From: Luteitalea sp.
GTDB lineage: Bacteria > Acidobacteriota > Vicinamibacteria > Vicinamibacterales > Vicinamibacteraceae
Length of the DNA stretch: 64,000 nucleotides
Direction: 5' to 3'
Assembly (NCBI GenBank): GCA_009377495.1
Contig: WHTZ01000022.1
Coordinates: 1-64,000, forward strand
Shown in pieces: positions 45,046 through 54,399 of the stretch. Under the pieces are notes generated by a model that ran no database searches, was not told the origin of the DNA, and worked only from the letters and a program-made list of their open reading frames with translations. The first letter of the stretch is position 1, and each line of letters starts with the position of its first letter. The position numbers and the translations under genes are program-made.

Positions 45046-45687
45046 ATGCTCAATCACACCCAGATCGACCAGCTCGTTCAAGGCGGGATGCAAGACAGCC
45101 AAGCCGGCCTGCCCCCCGCGCTGCAGGAGCTGCACCGCGCCACGTTGCGGCGGTGCTTGGACACCGGCGCTGCGCCAAGCGTGACTTGGCTGCGGCAGGC
45201 TGCTCAAGACCTCACGCTTGATCCCACCGACGCGATCACCCGCTTGGCGGAGATGGACCTGGTCCATGTCGCTGGCAACGCGGTCATGGTCGCCTACCCC
45301 TTTTCTGGGCGCCGGACCGCGCACCGGGTGCGCCTGAGCGGCACGCCACCGCTGTATGCGATGTGCGCAGTTGATGCGCTTGGCATCCCGACCATGACCG
45401 GCCGTGATGGCGTCATCGCCTCCTCTGAGGGTGGTGAGGTCATCCGCATCGAACGGCGCGAAGGCGCATGGCTGTGGGAGCCGCACAGCACCGTGCTGCT
45501 GTACGGCCGGAACGACCAGGACGGCCCGGCCTCGGCGTGTGCTTGCCCCCACATCAGGTTCTTTGCGAGCGCCGAGCAGGCGCAGGCCTATCTGACGGCC
45601 AACCCGGAGGTGCGCGGTCCGATCCTGGACCAGGACTCCGCGGTCGAGGTCGGCCGGCGCATCTTCGGTCCCCTGCTCAAGACCTGA
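45046..45687 (+). CDS. merB: Organomercurial (alkylmercury) lyase MerB, copy 1
   Basis: 213 residues. An N-terminal winged-helix-like part (PSVTWLRQAAQDLTLDPTDA) precedes the MerB core: C107 and D110 in YAMCAVDALGIP match the catalytic CxxD (C96/D99 of R831b MerB), and a second Cys in ASACACPHIRFFAS (C165 or C167) matches C159. It cleaves the C-Hg bond by protonolysis and passes Hg(II) to MerA. AGGAAGG precedes the ATG 33 bases after merA. It has a CAC pair where one Cys is usual. Confidence 0.85.
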   Translation: MLNHTQIDQLVQGGMQDSQAGLPPALQELHRATLRRCLDTGAAPSVTWLRQAAQDLTLDPTDAITRLAEMDLVHVAGNAVMVAYPFSGRRTAHRVRLSGTPPLYAMCAVDALGIPTMTGRDGVIASSEGGEVIRIERREGAWLWEPHSTVLLYGRNDQDGPASACACPHIRFFASAEQAQAYLTANPEVRGPILDQDSAVEVGRRIFGPLLKT

Positions 45688-45720
45688 CGAAAGCGTCACG
45701 ACACCCATAAGGAGGCTCCC

Positions 45721-46386
45721 ATGACAACCGCCAACCTCAACCAGTTCACCCTCGATGAGCTCGCCGACCACTATGCGGCCTGGCTCAAGCAGGTGCTCCC
45801 CGCGGAGGCCCGGCGCCTGATGGTGCCCATACTGCGGGAGCTGGCCACCACCGGCCAGCCGCTCGAGCCCCAGCGGCTGGCCACCCTCGCCGGCCTGTCG
45901 CTGGAGCGCACCCTCGCGCTGCTCCGCGAGGCACCCACCGAGTGGGACCCAAGCGGCGAGCGCGTCGTCGGGGGCTTCGGGCTGACCAGCATCCCGACCC
46001 CACACCGCTACGAAGTGCGCGGGCACAGCTTGTGGGTCTGGTGCGCGGTTGACGCCCTTATGTTTCCTGTGCTGATCGGCGCGCCCGCGCTTATCCAGTC
46101 ACCGTGTGTTGCCACTGGCGACCCGATCCAGATCGACCTGAGCCCAACCGGTGTAGCGCGGGTCGAGCCCGCCAGCGCGGTGGTGTCCTTCCTCCTGCCA
46201 GCCACCGATCTCGCAGGATTCCGGGAGGCGGCCTGCAAGCGGAATAACTTCTACCGCTCCGCCGAGGATGCGGCGTCCTGGCTGGCCAAGTATTCCCAAG
46301 GGCGGCCACTGCCCGCGGCCGAGGCCTTCGAGGTGTACCGCCGCGCGGCAGTCAACGTGTGGGGGGAGGAGCTGTCGCGGGGCTGA
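45721..46386 (+). CDS. merB: Organomercurial (alkylmercury) lyase MerB, copy 2
   Basis: 221 residues. RRLMVPILRELATTGQPLEP starts the winged-helix part. The catalytic block is C108/D111 in WVWCAVDALMFPVLIG, and the third catalytic residue is C172 in EAACKRNNFYRSAEDAASWL, 64 residues later as in reference MerB (63). It has low similarity to copy 1 outside these blocks, so the two are old paralogues or separately acquired, perhaps with different organomercurial ranges. GGAGG precedes the ATG. Confidence 0.88.
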   Translation: MTTANLNQFTLDELADHYAAWLKQVLPAEARRLMVPILRELATTGQPLEPQRLATLAGLSLERTLALLREAPTEWDPSGERVVGGFGLTSIPTPHRYEVRGHSLWVWCAVDALMFPVLIGAPALIQSPCVATGDPIQIDLSPTGVARVEPASAVVSFLLPATDLAGFREAACKRNNFYRSAEDAASWLAKYSQGRPLPAAEAFEVYRRAAVNVWGEELSRG

Positions 46387-46417
46387 GCCCAGCGAGGACC
46401 GATCCGGAGGAGGTGCG

Positions 46418-46843
46418 TTGTACTGGCTTGAGTTCTGGTGGCTGTTCCCGATCGCGTTGGGGATCTGTGTGCTGGTCTGCTCGGTCGGTGTCGAGGGAGC
46501 GTTGCTGTTCGTGCCGTTCTACGCGGTGGTGTTTCCCTGGCTGGCTGGGGTTGAACTGGTCCCACTGCAGGCCATCCAGATTGGCATCTTCACCGAGATC
46601 GCCAAGCCGCGCCCGAGAGCCTGGCCGAGAGGAACGCTGGCACAGGGACCGGCACCGGCACCGCCGCTCAAGCTGTTGCGCTTTTCGGTTGTCCGAGAGC
46701 GAACGGGCCTCTCTCGATCAACGATCTGGGGGTTGGAACGGTGGCGCGCCTTCCCGAAGCATCGCCGCACTTCCGCGAACGCGGTCGTCTGGCTGGAAAG
46801 TGAGATTGTGGAGTGGATTCAGGGGAAGACGCTTGCAGGGTGA
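46418..46843 (+). pseudogene. Chimera: TauE/SafE permease N-terminus fused to AlpA-like HTH
   Basis: A continuous 141-codon frame, probable start TTG 46418 after GGAGGAGG. The first 61 codons (FWWLFPIALGICVLVCSVGV; GALLFVPFYAVVFPWLAGVE; PLQAIQIGIFTEI) match the two first helices of TauE/SafE permeases. From about 46602 the frame becomes Pro/Arg-rich and then reads LLRFSVVRERTGLSRSTIWG and WLESEIVEWI, an AlpA-type excisionase/activator HTH. The permease lost its six later helices; the junction is probably a deletion at a mobile element edge. As a protein it would be a membrane-tethered HTH, which I consider unlikely to be selected. Confidence 0.65.
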
Positions 46844-46989
46844 GGCCCTGCCGTCGCAAGCAGCACCGGCATGGCCGTTGTGGGGGCATTTTGCCTTGCC
46901 GGAGCGCGAGAGCCACCAAGAGAAACAAGGAGCACGACGCAAGCGTTCAACACAAGCAGATTCGCGCTGCCATAGGGTAAAATTCAAGC

Positions 46990-47211
46990 ATGAAAGTAGC
47001 AACTGGAAGAGTCGCGGCTGGCAAGGTGATCCTTGAAGGCGAGCCTTTGAGCGAGGGATCAGTTGTTACGGTCTTGGCTCAAGAGGCTGATGAGACCTTC
47101 GACGTGACACCGGAGGAGGAGCAGGCGCTGCTTGCGGCGATGGCGGAAGCCGAGCGCGGCGAAGTCGTGTCCTGGAACGCCCTTCGGGAGCGTCTGCGGC
47201 GTGTGGGGTGA
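46990..47211 (+). CDS. Antitoxin of a ParE-type toxin-antitoxin pair
   Basis: 73 residues: a short beta segment (GRVAAGKVILEGEPLSEGSV) and an acidic helix (VTPEEEQALLAAMAEAERGE) ending SWNALRERLRRV, a pattern I know from antitoxins encoded before RelE/ParE toxins. It overlaps the toxin start by GTGA. It probably binds the toxin through the C-terminal helix and may autoregulate. Confidence 0.7.
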   Translation: MKVATGRVAAGKVILEGEPLSEGSVVTVLAQEADETFDVTPEEEQALLAAMAEAERGEVVSWNALRERLRRVG

Positions 47212-47513
47212 CCTCGCGGCTCAACATCACGATCACCCGTACGGCTCAGGAGCAGATCGAAGCTGCGGCGAAATGGTGGTCGGAGAACAGAACCTCGGCA
47301 CGCGGCGCCGTGCGCGAGGACCTTGATAGGATTTTTGGTCTGTTGTCCGTGCAACCCGGCATGGGCGCGCGGGCTCGCCGCGCGAGCCTTAAAGATGTGC
47401 GTCGCGTCACGTTGTCGCGCATCCGATACTACTTGTATTACCGGGTATCCGGCGACGTGATTGAGGTCTTGGCGCTTTGGCATACGAGTCGAGGAGATGA
47501 ACCGGTCTTGTGA
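47208..47513 (+). CDS. RelE/ParE superfamily toxin
   Basis: 101 residues: LNITITRTAQEQIEAAAKWW, ENRTSARGAVREDLDRIFGL, then VTLSRIRYYLYYRVSGDVIE and VLALWHTSRGDEP. The strand YYLYYRV...VIEVLALWHTSR is the ParE signature. ParE toxins inhibit gyrase, though some relatives cleave mRNA. GTG start overlapping the antitoxin stop. The pair is intact. Confidence 0.87.
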   Translation: MTSRLNITITRTAQEQIEAAAKWWSENRTSARGAVREDLDRIFGLLSVQPGMGARARRASLKDVRRVTLSRIRYYLYYRVSGDVIEVLALWHTSRGDEPVL

Positions 47514-47559
47514 GCGCACGATGCCGGAGGAGACCGAGACCACGGAGACGGTCTGCATG

Positions 47560-47677
47560 GGATTCTCCGAAGACAAAATGGCGGGACATCCGTGAGACAC
47601 GCCGCTGGTTGAAGGTGGTGGAACAGAGCTTCGAATTCTGGAACAACGCGGCCGATACCGTCTACGACACACCGTAG
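47560..47677 (+). pseudogene. Possible antitoxin-like remnant
   Basis: One frame ends DIRETRRWLKVVEQSFEFWN NAADTVYDTP and stops. The FWNNxxDxVYD C-terminus recurs in short antitoxin-like proteins I have seen next to toxins. No in-frame start exists, whereas an adjacent frame has METTETVCMGFSEDKM, so a frameshift is likely. Weak assignment. Confidence 0.3.
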
Positions 47678-47794
47678 AAGTGGCGACATCCTGCTCGTCG
47701 CCTCCCGCCGGACCTCAGCTCCTCGAAAAGACGGCTGATGGTCAGCGCCCAGCTGCCTGCCTTCCCTCCTACGTGTCTGCCTTCCTTCCCTTGC

Positions 47795-47840
47795 TTACCG
47801 AGACAGCCAGTGATACTCTTGGCTCGGTAACCGAGACAGC
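47795..47840 (+). promoter_or_regulatory. Candidate PadR operator of the truncated padR
   Basis: TTACCGAG (47795-47802) and CTCGGTAA (47823-47830) form a perfect 8-bp inverted repeat with a 20-base spacer. In addition ACCGAGACAGC occurs twice in direct orientation (47797 and 47830), 33 bases or about three helical turns apart. Confidence 0.5.
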
Positions 47841-47847
47841 TTGTGCC

Positions 47848-47949
47848 ATGAGTAGACCACCCGATCTCGTTCAAGGGACCCTAGACCTCCTGCTCCTCAA
47901 GATCCTCGCGCTCGAACCGCTGAACGGCTGGGCGCTGAAGGAGGCGTAA
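47848..47949 (+). pseudogene. PadR regulator, only the first 33 codons left
   Basis: MSRPPDLVQGTLDLLLLKIL and ALEPLNGWALKEA then TAA: the first two helices of a PadR. The recognition helix, wing and dimer helix (some 75 codons) are missing, apparently by a deletion ending at the ADOP ribosome-binding site, since the last codons (AAGGAGG) also act as that site. The protein cannot bind DNA. Confidence 0.85.
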
Positions 47950-47952
47950 GCC

Positions 47953-50658
47953 GTGCGTCTGGAGCGCTGGGTCTACACGGTTCCGCTCCGGCTGCGTGCC
48001 CTGTTTCGCCGGCGACAACTCGATCACGAGTTAGACGAGGAGCTGCAGGATCACATCGAGCGCCAGATTGACGAGCACGTCGCGAACGGGCTGACGCCGG
48101 AACAGGCGCGCACGATGGTCCTGCGCGCCTTTGGGGGTGTCGAGCGACGTAAGGAGGAGTGCCGCGACATGCGACGCGCGAACCTCATGGAAGACTTTTG
48201 GAAAGACCTCCAGCATGCTGCGCGCGTGCTGCGCCGCAGTCCCGGCTTCACGGCGATCGCCGTCCTGACGCTGGCTCTCGGTATCGGTGCCAACACCGCC
48301 ATCTTCAGCGTCGTCTATGGCGTCCTGCTGAAGCCACTGCCGTTCCATGAGCCGGACCGCTTGGTCGGCGTGTGGCACCGCGCGCCGGGTTTGAATCTGG
48401 AACTGGTGAACCAGGCACCCGCCAACTACTTCACGTATCGGGACAGCAGCCGCGTCTTCGAAGACATCGCGCTTTGGCGCACCGACCAAGTCTCGATTAC
48501 TGGGTCTCGTGAGCCGGAGCGTGTGCAAGCGTTGAGGGTGACAGACGGAATGCTGTCGCTGTTGAGGGTTAACCCCGTGCTCGGGCGGGCTTTCAGCCGC
48601 CTGGAAGACCGGCCCAGTAGTCCGAGGCGGGTCCTGTTGACCTATGGATACTGGCAGCAGACACTCGGCGCCACGCCCAGCGTCATCGGTCGTCACATCG
48701 AGATCGACGGCGAGCCGAGCGAGATCATTGGCGTCCTACCCTCATCATTCAAGTTCCTGGACACGAGTCCGGCGGTCGTGGTACCGCTGCGACTCAATCG
48801 TGCGGAAACATTCGTTGGGTCGAACTTCGGCTTCTTCGGCGTGGCTCGGCTCCGGCCCGACATCACGCTCACGCAAGCCAACGCTGACGTGGCGCGCATG
48901 ATTCCGCTCGTGTACGACCGGTTTCCACTGCCATCTGGATTGAGTCGTCAGATGCTCGACAACGTTCGGATGGAGCCAAACGTTCGTCCGCTGGCGGCCG
49001 ATGTGATCGGAGACGTGGGACAGGTGCTGTGGGTCTTGCTTGGCACGGTGGGCATCGTGTTGCTGATCGCGTGCGCCAACGTGGCGAATCTCTTCCTGAT
49101 CCGAGCGGAGGGACGTCAGCAGGAGATTGCGGTTCGTGCCGCGCTGGGGGCGAGCCGCGGGCGCATCGCTCGGGGGCTGCTGTCCGAGAGCGTCGCGCTG
49201 GCGCTCGCTGGCGGGTCGCTCGGTCTGTTGTTCGCGAGGCTTGGTGTGGACCTGCTCGCGAGCATCGCGCCGTCGCGCTTGCCTCGGATCGAGGAGATCG
49301 CCATCGATCCGGTGGTGCTTCTCTTCACGCTGGCCATTTCGGTGCTCACGGGCGTGATGTTTGGCCTAATTCCCGTCATGAGACTCGGGGCGCCCAGCGT
49401 CGCCGCGCTCAAGGAGGGCGGCCGCTCGGCCAGCGACGCACCAAGGCGGCAGCGGGCGCGCAATGCGCTCGTCGTGACGGAGGTCGCGCTCGCGCTCGTT
49501 CTCTTGGTCGTATCCGGCCTGATGGTTCGGACATTTATCGCCTTGCGCCAGGTCGAGCCCGGCTTCGTCCGACCCGAGGAGGTGCATACGTTTCGGGTCT
49601 CGATTCCCGAAGCGCTCGTCGAGGATCCGGAACAGACCACGCGGACGCACGAGGCGATCGTCGAGCGTCTTCGACAGGTGCCTGGTGTCACCTCGGTGGG
49701 TCTCGCCTCGTCGATCACGATGGACGGCAGCAGCGGTCAGGACCCCGTGTGGGTAGAAGGTGTTTTGTATGAGGACGAGCAGGTACCTCCGCTTCGCCGA
49801 AGGAAGCGGATTGCGCCCGGGTACTTCGAGACGATGGGGAACCGCGTGATCGCCGGCCGTGCGATCACGTGGGCCGACATCTATCAGTACGCGCCGGTCG
49901 TGATGGTGTCCGCCAACTGCGCCCGTGAGTACTGGCAGGAACCGGCTGCTGCTCTCGGGAAGCGCCTCCGACAGGGTCCCTACGATCCCTGGCGCGAGAT
50001 CATCGGGGTCGTCGGCAACGAGCGCGACAATGGCGTGCACAGGCCGGCGCCAACCATCGTGTACTGGCCGATGCTCATGAAAGACGGGGATTCGGAGCCC
50101 GTTGACGTCGCGCGCACGATGGCGTACGCCATTCGGTCACAGCGCATGCAGTCGCCGACGTTTCTGGGCGAGATTCAGGAAGCTGTCTGGTCCGTGAACC
50201 CCAACCTGCCGCTCGCCAACGTGCAAACCCTCGACGACATTCGCGCGGCTTCCATGGCTCAGATATCCTTTGCCATGGTCATCCTCGCTATTGCTGCGTC
50301 GGTGGCCCTGCTCCTCTGCGTCGTGGGTATCTACGGGGTGATTGCGTACGTCGCGACACAGCGCACACGGGAGATTGGGATCCGCCTGGCGCTCGGCGCG
50401 CAAACCGAAGACGTGCGCCAGCTGTTTCTCCGTCATGGCCTCGTCCTGACGCTGACGGGCATCGCACTCGGCATGGGCGCGGCCATGCTGCTCACTCGTG
50501 TCATGTCCGCGCTGCTGTTCGGCGTGAGCCCGATGGATCCGGTGACATACGTCGCGGTTGCGGCGGGCCTGGCGACCGTCGCCCTGTTGGCGACGTATCT
50601 TCCCGCCCGCCGTGCCTCGCGCACCGACCCAATCGTCGCCTTGCGATCAGACATATGA
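47953..50658 (+). CDS. ADOP-family FtsX/MacB-like permease
   Basis: 901 residues from GTG 47953, with AAGGAGG ten bases upstream. Prefix domain ([20 protein letters not shown]), TM1 ([20 protein letters not shown]), periplasmic domain 1, FtsX block 1 ([20 protein letters not shown]), periplasmic domain 2 ([20 protein letters not shown]) and FtsX block 2 ([20 protein letters not shown]), ending [17 protein letters not shown]. Its padR is truncated but the operator-like repeats remain, so expression may be constitutive. It converges with another ADOP on the opposite strand. Confidence 0.9.
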   Translation: MRLERWVYTVPLRLRALFRRRQLDHELDEELQDHIERQIDEHVANGLTPEQARTMVLRAFGGVERRKEECRDMRRANLMEDFWKDLQHAARVLRRSPGFTAIAVLTLALGIGANTAIFSVVYGVLLKPLPFHEPDRLVGVWHRAPGLNLELVNQAPANYFTYRDSSRVFEDIALWRTDQVSITGSREPERVQALRVTDGMLSLLRVNPVLGRAFSRLEDRPSSPRRVLLTYGYWQQTLGATPSVIGRHIEIDGEPSEIIGVLPSSFKFLDTSPAVVVPLRLNRAETFVGSNFGFFGVARLRPDITLTQANADVARMIPLVYDRFPLPSGLSRQMLDNVRMEPNVRPLAADVIGDVGQVLWVLLGTVGIVLLIACANVANLFLIRAEGRQQEIAVRAALGASRGRIARGLLSESVALALAGGSLGLLFARLGVDLLASIAPSRLPRIEEIAIDPVVLLFTLAISVLTGVMFGLIPVMRLGAPSVAALKEGGRSASDAPRRQRARNALVVTEVALALVLLVVSGLMVRTFIALRQVEPGFVRPEEVHTFRVSIPEALVEDPEQTTRTHEAIVERLRQVPGVTSVGLASSITMDGSSGQDPVWVEGVLYEDEQVPPLRRRKRIAPGYFETMGNRVIAGRAITWADIYQYAPVVMVSANCAREYWQEPAAALGKRLRQGPYDPWREIIGVVGNERDNGVHRPAPTIVYWPMLMKDGDSEPVDVARTMAYAIRSQRMQSPTFLGEIQEAVWSVNPNLPLANVQTLDDIRAASMAQISFAMVILAIAASVALLLCVVGIYGVIAYVATQRTREIGIRLALGAQTEDVRQLFLRHGLVLTLTGIALGMGAAMLLTRVMSALLFGVSPMDPVTYVAVAAGLATVALLATYLPARRASRTDPIVALRSDI

Positions 50659-50694
50659 GCCACCGACCCCTGGTTGCGTCCTTCTTCATGAAAC

Positions 50695-50930
50695 ATGTCT
50701 GCGACTACTCTTCGGCATACGACTCCCGACGGCCCGATCCCTGCGCCGCCGGCGCACGGCTCGCCTCCGACGCCCGACGCGGAGGTCGAACGCCTGGGTG
50801 ACGCTATCGCCGAGCTCTCGGACCGCATCCAGGTGGCGACCTACGAGCTGCTGGTCTTGATTCGGCAGTTCGATGAACGTGCGGGCTGGCACGCCGGCTT
50901 CACCTCCTGTGCGCACTGGCTCTCAGTTGT
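50695..50930 (+). pseudogene. DUF222/HNH endonuclease-type protein, N-terminal stub
   Basis: From ATG 50695: a Pro-rich start, then AEVERLGDAIAELSDRIQVA, TYELLVLIRQFDERAGWHAG and FTSCAHWLS, the first DUF222 helices of 13E12-type HNH proteins. At about 50930 the reading runs into the 3' end of the opposing ADOP gene. The HNH domain is gone. Confidence 0.75.
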
Positions 50931-50945
50931 GACAGCAATCGTCGA

Positions 50946-53581
50946 TCATTCGTATCGCAAGGCGACGAGCGGATCGACGCGTGAGGCACGCCATGCGGGC
51001 CGTGACGCTGCGGCCAGCGCGACGAGGAACAGGCACAACACCGCACCGCTGAGCACCCAGGGGTCCGCAGGCGTCACGCCGTAGAGCAAGCTCGATAAAA
51101 GCGGTGTGAGCGCCAGGGCCGCCGGTACGCCGATCGCCGCTCCGATCGCCACGAGCATCCACGACTCCCGCAGCACCGACAACAGGACGGTGCCTCGCGT
51201 GGCGCCGAGCGCCAGGCGGATGCCGATCTCGTTGGTTCGTCGCGTGACGGCGTACCCCAGCACCCCGTAAAGGCCCACCGAGGCGAGCAGCAGTGCCAAG
51301 GCGGCGAAGGCGCCCAGGATACGCGTCATGAGCCGTTCTTTGACGAGCGAGCGATCGATCTGGGCTGCCAAGGTCGTGCCCTGCGCGACCGGTGCTGTCC
51401 CCGTAACCGACTGAACCTCGCGGCGGATCGCTGGTGCGAAAGAGGCCGGATCGCCCGACGTTCTGACGGCGAGTGTGAGACCCCATTTGTCGTCGCGTGT
51501 CTGGAGCGCGTGGACGTACATGGTCGGATGGTCCTCTTCTCTGAGGGAGAGGTACTTGGCGTTGGCGACCACACCGACGATCTCCAATCCCTCTTGATCG
51601 CCCAGCCTCACACGCTGTCCGATCGGACTCTCATTTTTGAAATACCGTCGCGACAGGGCATCGTTGATCACGGCGACCGGGGTGGAGTCAGGTCCATCCT
51701 GTGGAGCGAGGTCGCGGCCGAGCAGCAATGTCGTCCCCATCGCGGCGAAGTACCCGTCGGAGACCATATCCACGTACACCACGGCGCCGGGCTCTCGTGG
51801 CCGTCCCGCCACACCGAAAGAGAGGTCCACGCCTCCGCCAGAAATTGGTGTGATGAGCGACAAGCCGGCTGCGCGCACGCCAGGTGCATTCCGCGCACGT
51901 TCCAGGACCTGCCGGTAGTACGCCAGGCGGCGCTCCCCAGTGTAGCCCGCCTTGTCGGGACTGAGACGCATGAGGAGCACGTGATCCCGGTCGAATCCAG
52001 CATCGAATGCGTGCAGGTTCCGAAGGCTCGTCACCAACAACGATGCGCCTGTCAGCAGCAGCAGGGAAAGCGCGACTTGCGTGGTTATCAGCGCGCGAGT
52101 CCAGAGCGTCGCTGTCCGACTCACGTTGAGCGTGCGGGCGTCACTCCCGATTCCAGGGTCACGTTCGTCCGTGTCGCCTGGAGCGCTGGTGCCAGGCCCG
52201 CGAGCAGCGCCGACCCCAGCGAAATGACACCGGTGAACAGGAACACCCGGCCGTCCGGCGCGATGTCGAAGGCGATCGCCGGGTCACCGTCCGCGATGAA
52301 CACCGCAAGAACGCGGGTGCCCCACATCGCGAGGGCGAGGCCGGCCGCACCGCCGATCAGTCCCAAGGCCGCTGATTCGGTCAGGAGTTGGCGAATCAGT
52401 CGCCCGCGGCTGGCGCCAATCGCGAGGCGGAGGCCGATCTCGCGGCGTCGCGCCATGCCGCGCGCCAACAGGAGGTTGACCGCGTTCGCACACGCGATGA
52501 GCAGGACCAGGCTGACGGCACCCATCAGCAGGAGCACTGGCGTCGAGTACTCACGGCGCGGCGCCGAGAGGCCAGCCCGCGCAGAGTCAAGGGTCAGACG
52601 ATGCGCGCGGATTCGGCGCTGCGCGTCGGCATCAGAGGTGCGAGCGGCGAAATCCTCGAGAAAGCGCCCGAAGACCACATCCAGATTGATCTGGGCGGCC
52701 TCTCGAGAGGTGTCCGGCTTCAGGCGGCCAACGATGGTCAGCCAGTTGAAGTCCCAGTTATCCAGCCAGCTGTCACGACGGCTGGCGATAGGGATGAAGA
52801 AGTCGTCTGGACGGCCGACGGTCAAGCCTTCGAATGTCCGTGGAAGGACGCCCACGATGGTGAACGGGACCGTGTCGACCATCAGGGTCTTGCCCACGAT
52901 GGCTGGATCTTCCCCGAAGGCGCGCTGCCACAGCCCGTAGCCGATGACGGTAACTGTCGATCCCTCCGCGGCGCCGAGCCGGTCGTCGCCCGGCGAGAGC
53001 AGCCGTCCGACCACCGGCGAGAGACCCAGGACCTCGAAGAAGTTTCCCGAGACGAAGCGGCCGATGGGCTGACGCGGCGCATCGTCGACGGTGGCTTGAA
53101 CCGTTCCAGACTGCACGGTGAGCACGCCGCTCAATACCGCGTTCTGGTCTCGGATGCGCTCGTAAATCGGATACGCGAAGTTTCCGCGGCCGCCCTCCGA
53201 CAGCCGGCCGATCTCCACCAGATCGTGAGGGCTGGCGACCGGGAGGTCACGCAACATCAGGACGTTGACAAGACTGAAGACCGCGGTGTTGGCACCGATT
53301 GCCAACGCGAGTGAAAGGGACGCCACCGCGGCAAAGCCGGGATTCCGGCGCAGCATTCGGAGCGCGTAGCGGGCATCTTGGACCAATTGCTCGAGCCAGA
53401 TCGGCACCCACACGGCGCGCGTGTCCTCCTTTACCAGCGCAACGTTGCCGAATTTCAGCATCGCCTGGCGGCGTGCCTCCTCTGGCGACAAGCCGCGCGC
53501 GATGTTGTCCTCGATTTCCCGCTCGATGTGATCACGGATGTCCAGATCCAGGCCATCCAGCGCTTGTTTGGCGCGCTTCAT
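50946..53581 (-). pseudogene. ADOP-family permease split by a -1 frameshift
   Basis: The 5' part (53581 to about 52150) has the prefix (DLDIRDHIEREIEDNIARGL), TM1 (SLALAIGANTAVFSLVNVLM), periplasmic domain 1 and FtsX block 1, and stops at 52121. The second frame, which can be read upstream as IGSDARTLNVSRTATLWTRA, continues with a membrane helix, periplasmic domain 2 and FtsX block 2 to ASRVDPLVALRYE. The combined length (2636 bases, one short of a multiple of three) is that of a full ADOP. A GTG (52124) overlapping the stop could restart the second half, so two co-translated halves are possible. The padR gene lies five bases upstream. Confidence 0.85.
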
Positions 53582-53586
53582 CGTCG

Positions 53587-53940
53587 TCACTCCTGTGCCG
53601 CGGGGCGGAGGATACGGGCAATGGCTCGAGCCAGCGTGTCCCACTTGCTCGTCTCGATCGCGAGCTGTTTGCGGCCTTTGGCTGTCAGGCGGTAGAACTT
53701 GGCCCGGCGGTTGTTCTCGGACGTGCCTTCGTCAAAGGTAATCCACCCTCGCTTGATCAGCCGATGCAGCGCCGGGTACAACGACCCTTGCTCCACCAGC
53801 AGGACATCCTCCGAGCCGCGCTCGATGGCCTTGGCGATGGCGTGACCGTGAGCCGGGCCCAGCCGCAACGTGCGGAGGATCAGCAGGTCGAGGGTTCCCT
53901 GCAGGAGCTCGATGCGACGCTGACCTTGTTTGGTAGACAT
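53587..53940 (-). CDS. PadR-family transcriptional regulator
   Basis: 117 residues: [54 protein letters not shown], the wing [20 protein letters not shown] and the dimer helix ([13 protein letters not shown]). It heads the operon with the split ADOP. An 11-bp inverted repeat with 22-base spacing covers its start codon region; the ATG is inside the proximal half-site, which suggests a leaderless or very short-leader transcript and direct autorepression. Confidence 0.92.
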   Translation of the reverse strand: MSTKQGQRRIELLQGTLDLLILRTLRLGPAHGHAIAKAIERGSEDVLLVEQGSLYPALHRLIKRGWITFDEGTSENNRRAKFYRLTAKGRKQLAIETSKWDTLARAIARILRPAAQE

Positions 53941-53979
53941 TCTAGGCAGGAGACGATATGCTCGTTCACCTAGAATGTC
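53936..53979 (-). promoter_or_regulatory. Candidate PadR operator (GACATTCTAGG-N22-CCTAGAATGTC)
   Basis: A perfect 11-bp inverted repeat with half-sites at 53936-53946 and 53969-53979. The proximal half contains the padR ATG. Centre-to-centre distance is 33 bases, three helical turns, as in the direct repeats at 47797/47830. Confidence 0.65.
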
Positions 53980-54299
53980 AATGTGGCGGATAGACGACTC
54001 TTCTTGAAGAAAAAGAAGCGTTGTGGGGAATGTAGGAATCTCGCGTTAGGCGAGATTTCCAAGGTGCGGTCGGATGTGCTCTGTGCGTTCCACGGCACCG
54101 GCATTTCCACAGCCGAGCGTGTCGCTCGAGGCGAGCGCGTGTCAAGGGCTACCCCGACCGGGTGCCATGCTCCCGGGACTGGCGTTGCCCCCCAGACAGA
54201 CCTCTCCAATCTGCGACCTCTATGTGACCTCAGAGAGATCTTCAGCCAATACTATATGGCACTATATCAAAGCAAGTTATTGTCAGTTAGTAGATTAGG
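53980..54299. other. Gene-free stretch, partly AT-rich
   Basis: Contains a perfect hairpin AATCTCGC-GTTAG-GCGAGATT (54037-54057) and an AT-rich patch at about 54230-54300 (ACTATATGGCACTATATC) that is unusual for this genome. A 119-codon frame from 53983 has no recognisable domain and I do not call it. Confidence 0.45.
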
Positions 54300-54321
54300 T
54301 GGCGCGCCCTGCAGGACTCGA
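54300..54321. repeat. Duplicated tRNA-Arg 3' end (22 bp)
   Basis: Identical to 54400-54421, i.e. CCA, discriminator, 3' acceptor strand and most of the T-arm of the neighbouring tRNA-Arg. Duplicated tRNA 3' ends are the typical trace of tyrosine-recombinase integration (att sites). Confidence 0.8.
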
Positions 54322-54399
54322 CCCCCGTCGCGACGAGCGTAAGCGAGTCGCGCGGCGGCTGAAGACGGGAGGAAGCGACAGCCGGAGCGCAGCGGAGGC

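Noticed and set aside
53983..54342. A 119-codon frame starting [20 protein letters not shown]
   Set aside because: A CxxC and Lys run alone are not enough, and the frame runs through a hairpin and into the tRNA 3' duplication.
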